A stretch of DNA of 64,000 nucleotides, from the NCBI RefSeq assembly GCF_024813435.1, contig NZ_JANAEZ010000006.1, forward strand, positions 124,001-188,000, written 5' to 3'. This DNA comes from Cognataquiflexum gelatinilyticum. GTDB taxonomy: Bacteria; Bacteroidota; Bacteroidia; Cytophagales; Cyclobacteriaceae. The notes below the pieces were generated by a model, which searched no databases, was not told where the DNA came from, and was given only the letters and a program-made list of their open reading frames with translations. The first letter of the stretch is position 1; every line of letters starts with the position of its first letter. The translations under genes were made by a program, and so were the position numbers. Of this stretch, positions 60,951-64,000 are shown one piece after another.

Positions 60951-63830
60951 TTACCAAGTCCTGCCACCGCCACCGCCGGGTCTTCCCTGCTGAGGGCTTT
61001 CGGCTTGGGGTTTGAAGTTGCCAATATTATAGGAAAAGGTAATCAGGCCATATCTGGTTAGGACCCTTGTGAATGTATCCTCAATGGAAACATCTGACAC
61101 GGTCCTACCGATGGCATTGTTCTGGTTGAGCAGATCAAAAACTGTAAGCTTCAGTTCTGCTTTGTTGTCTTTGGTAAACCTATATCCGGCTTCAATATTC
61201 CAGAGCCAAACTGATTGGTCCAAAGTGGGAGAAAGACCTCTATATAAAGAATTGTTGACCACATTGGAAATGAATAATTTCCCTTTGTTTGGAGAATAGT
61301 AGAATCTGAAATTGGAAGATTGGATATAGTAATTCTGGTCCAAATTGGATTGTAAACTACTGTTGACAATGGTATAAATCCCTGTAGTAGAAACGGAAAA
61401 ATCTAGGTCTTTACTGATGTTACTTGTCAGGGTCAAGCCTTGGCTCAAATCAATGTTGTCATTGGCATTTTTTTGTCCATTGATCATCCCCGGCGTCCTG
61501 TTGTAGGAAACCGATGAATTCAGATTGAACTGGGATTTCCAGCTTTTGATCGGGGTGCCATAGGTGACAAATAAGCGTGACCTGAAATTACCCGAAAAAT
61601 TCTCCGGACGACTGATTTGCCCACCGGGTTTTAATAATACTTGATCATTGATCAAGGTATCGGATTGCGCAATAAAAGTATTGGTACCAATAAAATCTTC
61701 AGTCAGGTTTAGGGAGATGAATGTGAAGAAGGTTTTTGATCTGGCTAAGTTGATTTTGGAGTAATTGATAAAGGCATTGTGGCTGAATGACTGTCCAAGG
61801 TTAGGATTTCCCACTAAAAGCTGCAAAGGGTTTTGGTTGTTGATTACATTTTGAAGCTGATTTACACTTGGTTCCTGTGTGTTTGTCCTATACCGCAACC
61901 TGAAAGAGGTACCTTTTTCTTGGTTTCTATAATTGGCATTCAGACCAGGAAGAAAATTGGTGAAGGAGCGGTTGAAAAGTTCTTCTCTAGGAAAAAAGCT
62001 TTCATTGTCCTGCACCGCATATTGGTAATCAAGGTTGGCATTGACATTCCATTTTTCAAACCTATAGCTGTACCCTACACTTGGTCTTTGGACGATAAAT
62101 TTGTTGTTGAATTGGTTGCTCAATGCAGTATCAAGTACCATAATGCCAGCTTCCGGTATCAAGCTGAATGTCTTTTGGTCAGAAGTAGTTTTGTTGTTGC
62201 CCACTTGGTAAGACATGGTCAATAGCGATTTTTCTGTGACCGGTTCCGTGAATTGTAAAGTTGCCCGGTAGTTGAAGCCATCCGAAAGTCCGAATGTCTC
62301 TTGGTTGATAGTATCGCGGATATCTCTGATGAAATCCCGGTTGGCGGCAACTAGGTCAGAATATTGGTCTCTTTTGGTCCAAGCAGTGTAGACAGTAGTG
62401 GAAATTGTCCTTCCCTGTTTGTCAAATTTGTACCGATAGACAAAATTGTTTGCCAGGTTATAGCCGTCCGTGGTGGCATTGGATTTTGTTCTTGAGCTAC
62501 TCAAGGGATCCAATGTGCCTGAAAGGTTGAGCCCATCACGGTCGTTGTAAGTATTGTTGCTCTGGAAATTTAGGGAAGGGGTAATGATGATGGCGTTTTT
62601 TGGATTGAGGTCATATTCTATCCTCCCATTGATACGGTGATTGTTGTTGGTGATGGTATTCAGTAAGCTTTCCTCATAAAATTGCCTTGTGGTCTCAGAC
62701 AAAATTGTTTCCCTATTGGTAAGTTTAAATAGATTATTCTTGGTTGAATTGAAAAAGTAGCTTCCTGTGAAGTTGATTTTTTTGCCGAATTTATCACTGT
62801 AATTCAAACCTACACTGTTTGTGGTAATGATTCCCTGATCCTGCCCGACAAGGAAGTTGTTGTTTCCGCCCCCCCATCCTTGGCCTCCGGGACGACCGCC
62901 TCCACCTCCACCTCCACGGTTCCCACCCCCTTGACTTGAGGCATTGACTCCAACCAAATCCTGAGAAGAAAAATTTTGTTGGTTGATGTTATTGAAAAGT
63001 CCAATGATAGAAATTCTTTTGTTGCCTTTGAAATAATTGAAATTGCCCCCTGCAGCATATCTATCCTGTGTGCCTGCACCCGCATACAATCTCCCAAACT
63101 GTCCTGTGTTTTTATCCGGTCTTGTGACGATATTGATGGTTCGCGAATAATTGCCGTCATCAAATCCTGTAAGTCTGGATTGGTCTGACCTTTGGTCCAA
63201 TATCTCGACGCGGTCGATGACATCCGCAGGTAGATTTCGCAAAGCAAGGAACGGATCACTTCCAAAAAATTCCCGGCCATCCACCAAAACTTTTTGTACC
63301 TGCTCGCCTTTAGCCTGGATTTCACCATTTTGGATGGTGACTCCGGGAAGCTTTCTGACCAAATCTTCGGCATCTCCGTTTTCCCTTGTTTTGAAAGCAT
63401 TGGCATTGAATGATGTCGTATCGCCCTTAACTTCTCCTACTACCACCTGACCTTCTATCAAAACCTCGCCTAGGAGCTTGCTGTCTTCCAATAAGACCAA
63501 GGTTCCGAGGTCTAGACCATCACTTCTGTTGTGGGTTTTGCTGATTTTTACAAATCCCAAAAAAGTAACTTCAATCAGGACAGATGGGATTCTTGGCCTG
63601 CTGATTTCAAAAGTCCCGTCTGCTCCTGTTACTGTATTCACCAAAACCGAGTCTGTAACCGTCTTGATGACCACATTGGCACCGACCATTGGTCCTTTTG
63701 TAGCTCCTTCGATGACTCGGCCTTTGAGGATGAGATTCTGTGTTCTTCCTTCGGGTTTTTGGGCTTGGGAATCAAAAGAATAAATAAAAAGCAAGCAAAG
63801 GAAAAATGCTTTGAAAGTAGAAATCTTCAT
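60951..63830 (-). CDS. Outer-membrane beta-barrel protein (OMP_b-brl_3, TonB-receptor-like), 959 aa
   Basis: The protein has a signal peptide (AFFLCLLFIYSFDSQA), a carboxypeptidase-regulatory-like domain (about residues 33-115, LKGRVIEGATKGPMVGANVVI), a plug-like region (about 140-260; DLVRKLPGVTIQNGEIQAKGEQVQKVLVDGREFFGSDP) and a long barrel. This is the bacteroidetal family of receptor-like proteins. It carries a Gly-rich insertion near residues 298-325 and a Gly-rich tail (RPGGGGGRTW) instead of a terminal Phe. The ligand is unknown. Confidence 0.92.
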   Translation of the reverse strand: MKISTFKAFFLCLLFIYSFDSQAQKPEGRTQNLILKGRVIEGATKGPMVGANVVIKTVTDSVLVNTVTGADGTFEISRPRIPSVLIEVTFLGFVKISKTHNRSDGLDLGTLVLLEDSKLLGEVLIEGQVVVGEVKGDTTSFNANAFKTRENGDAEDLVRKLPGVTIQNGEIQAKGEQVQKVLVDGREFFGSDPFLALRNLPADVIDRVEILDQRSDQSRLTGFDDGNYSRTINIVTRPDKNTGQFGRLYAGAGTQDRYAAGGNFNYFKGNKRISIIGLFNNINQQNFSSQDLVGVNASSQGGGNRGGGGGGGRPGGQGWGGGNNNFLVGQDQGIITTNSVGLNYSDKFGKKINFTGSYFFNSTKNNLFKLTNRETILSETTRQFYEESLLNTITNNNHRINGRIEYDLNPKNAIIITPSLNFQSNNTYNDRDGLNLSGTLDPLSSSRTKSNATTDGYNLANNFVYRYKFDKQGRTISTTVYTAWTKRDQYSDLVAANRDFIRDIRDTINQETFGLSDGFNYRATLQFTEPVTEKSLLTMSYQVGNNKTTSDQKTFSLIPEAGIMVLDTALSNQFNNKFIVQRPSVGYSYRFEKWNVNANLDYQYAVQDNESFFPREELFNRSFTNFLPGLNANYRNQEKGTSFRLRYRTNTQEPSVNQLQNVINNQNPLQLLVGNPNLGQSFSHNAFINYSKINLARSKTFFTFISLNLTEDFIGTNTFIAQSDTLINDQVLLKPGGQISRPENFSGNFRSRLFVTYGTPIKSWKSQFNLNSSVSYNRTPGMINGQKNANDNIDLSQGLTLTSNISKDLDFSVSTTGIYTIVNSSLQSNLDQNYYIQSSNFRFYYSPNKGKLFISNVVNNSLYRGLSPTLDQSVWLWNIEAGYRFTKDNKAELKLTVFDLLNQNNAIGRTVSDVSIEDTFTRVLTRYGLITFSYNIGNFKPQAESPQQGRPGGGGGRTW

Positions 63831-64000
63831 GGGAAATAGTTTAAATATCCCAGCTTAGACATTGTCCCAAGTCAAAAAGTTTAAGTATAAATCAAGCAAA
63901 ATTTTGATCGGATAAAATTTAGGTTGAATGGGGATTAGATTCCTTTAATTATAATTAGGAATTTTGATAAAAGGGAGAAGTTACATACATCGGCTCATAA
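63831..64000. other. Intergenic region at window end
   Basis: These 170 AT-rich bases lie upstream of the outer-membrane protein gene. I see no gene, no hairpin with T run and no clear TAnnTTTG box. Confidence 0.3.

Noticed and set aside
1..64000. CRISPR arrays, insertion sequences, rRNA genes
   Set aside because: No regularly spaced direct repeats, transposase frames with terminal inverted repeats, or rRNA sequence were seen on either strand.

Overview
The window comes from a Bacteroidota chromosome, most likely a Cytophagales/Cyclobacteriaceae member (Algoriphagus-like). This rests on SusC/OMP-type TonB receptors with carboxypeptidase-regulatory N-termini, TAnnTTTG-type promoter boxes, weak Shine-Dalgarno sites, Rossmann-fold oxidoreductases with RR-type signal sequences, a bacteroidetal GGGP synthase, and an injection-system locus with the gene content described for AlgoCIS of Algoriphagus machipongonensis. 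The genus is inferred, not proven.

Layout. 1-7.3 kb: the tail of an unknown gene, a small hypothetical gene, then a probable metal-uptake unit (His-rich membrane protein, ZnuD-like TonB receptor, SGNH lipoprotein), followed by glyA, tatC, rpiB and yjdM. 7.6-8.4 kb: an M15 peptidase. 8.4-30.3 kb: one unbroken minus-strand block of 17 genes encoding a complete extracellular contractile injection system (eCIS). In transcription order these are the DUF4255 cap protein, a putative cap adaptor, a single sheath, two tube proteins, a DUF5908 protein, a LysM baseplate protein, a VgrG-like spike, a PAAR tip, a gp25 wedge, two very large baseplate proteins, a 1273-aa PKD-containing protein, a CIS_TMP-family protein, an AAA+ ATPase, a DUF4157 HExxH protein (candidate effector) and a small beta-rich protein. 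A LuxR-type regulator with a degenerate receiver (30.4-31.1 kb) sits just upstream.

31-40.6 kb: a GT-C-like membrane protein, rbfA, an FtsX-family permease, a tandem pair of odd 124-nt tRNA-like RNAs with their own promoter and terminator, then an S9 peptidase, a SUMF1-fold protein, a Gfo/Idh/MocA oxidoreductase and a sugar isomerase. 40.6-47.3 kb: repeat-containing intergenic DNA, a lipoprotein, small hypothetical genes, a cytochrome c/PQQ-type dehydrogenase and a PIN-PhoH ATPase. 47.4-50.1 kb: LytTR regulators and a LytS-type kinase. 50.2-63.8 kb: uvrA, an AsmA-like protein, a LOG protein with a lytic transglycosylase, a YkgJ protein, a three-gene membrane/GGGPS unit, pheS, a fasciclin protein and a large outer-membrane beta-barrel protein.

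The two most notable systems are the eCIS locus, which appears intact with its own regulator and a candidate effector at its end, and the tandem tRNA-like RNAs, whose roughly 52-nt variable region is supported by a compensatory base-pair change between the two copies and which I cannot assign to a known family.
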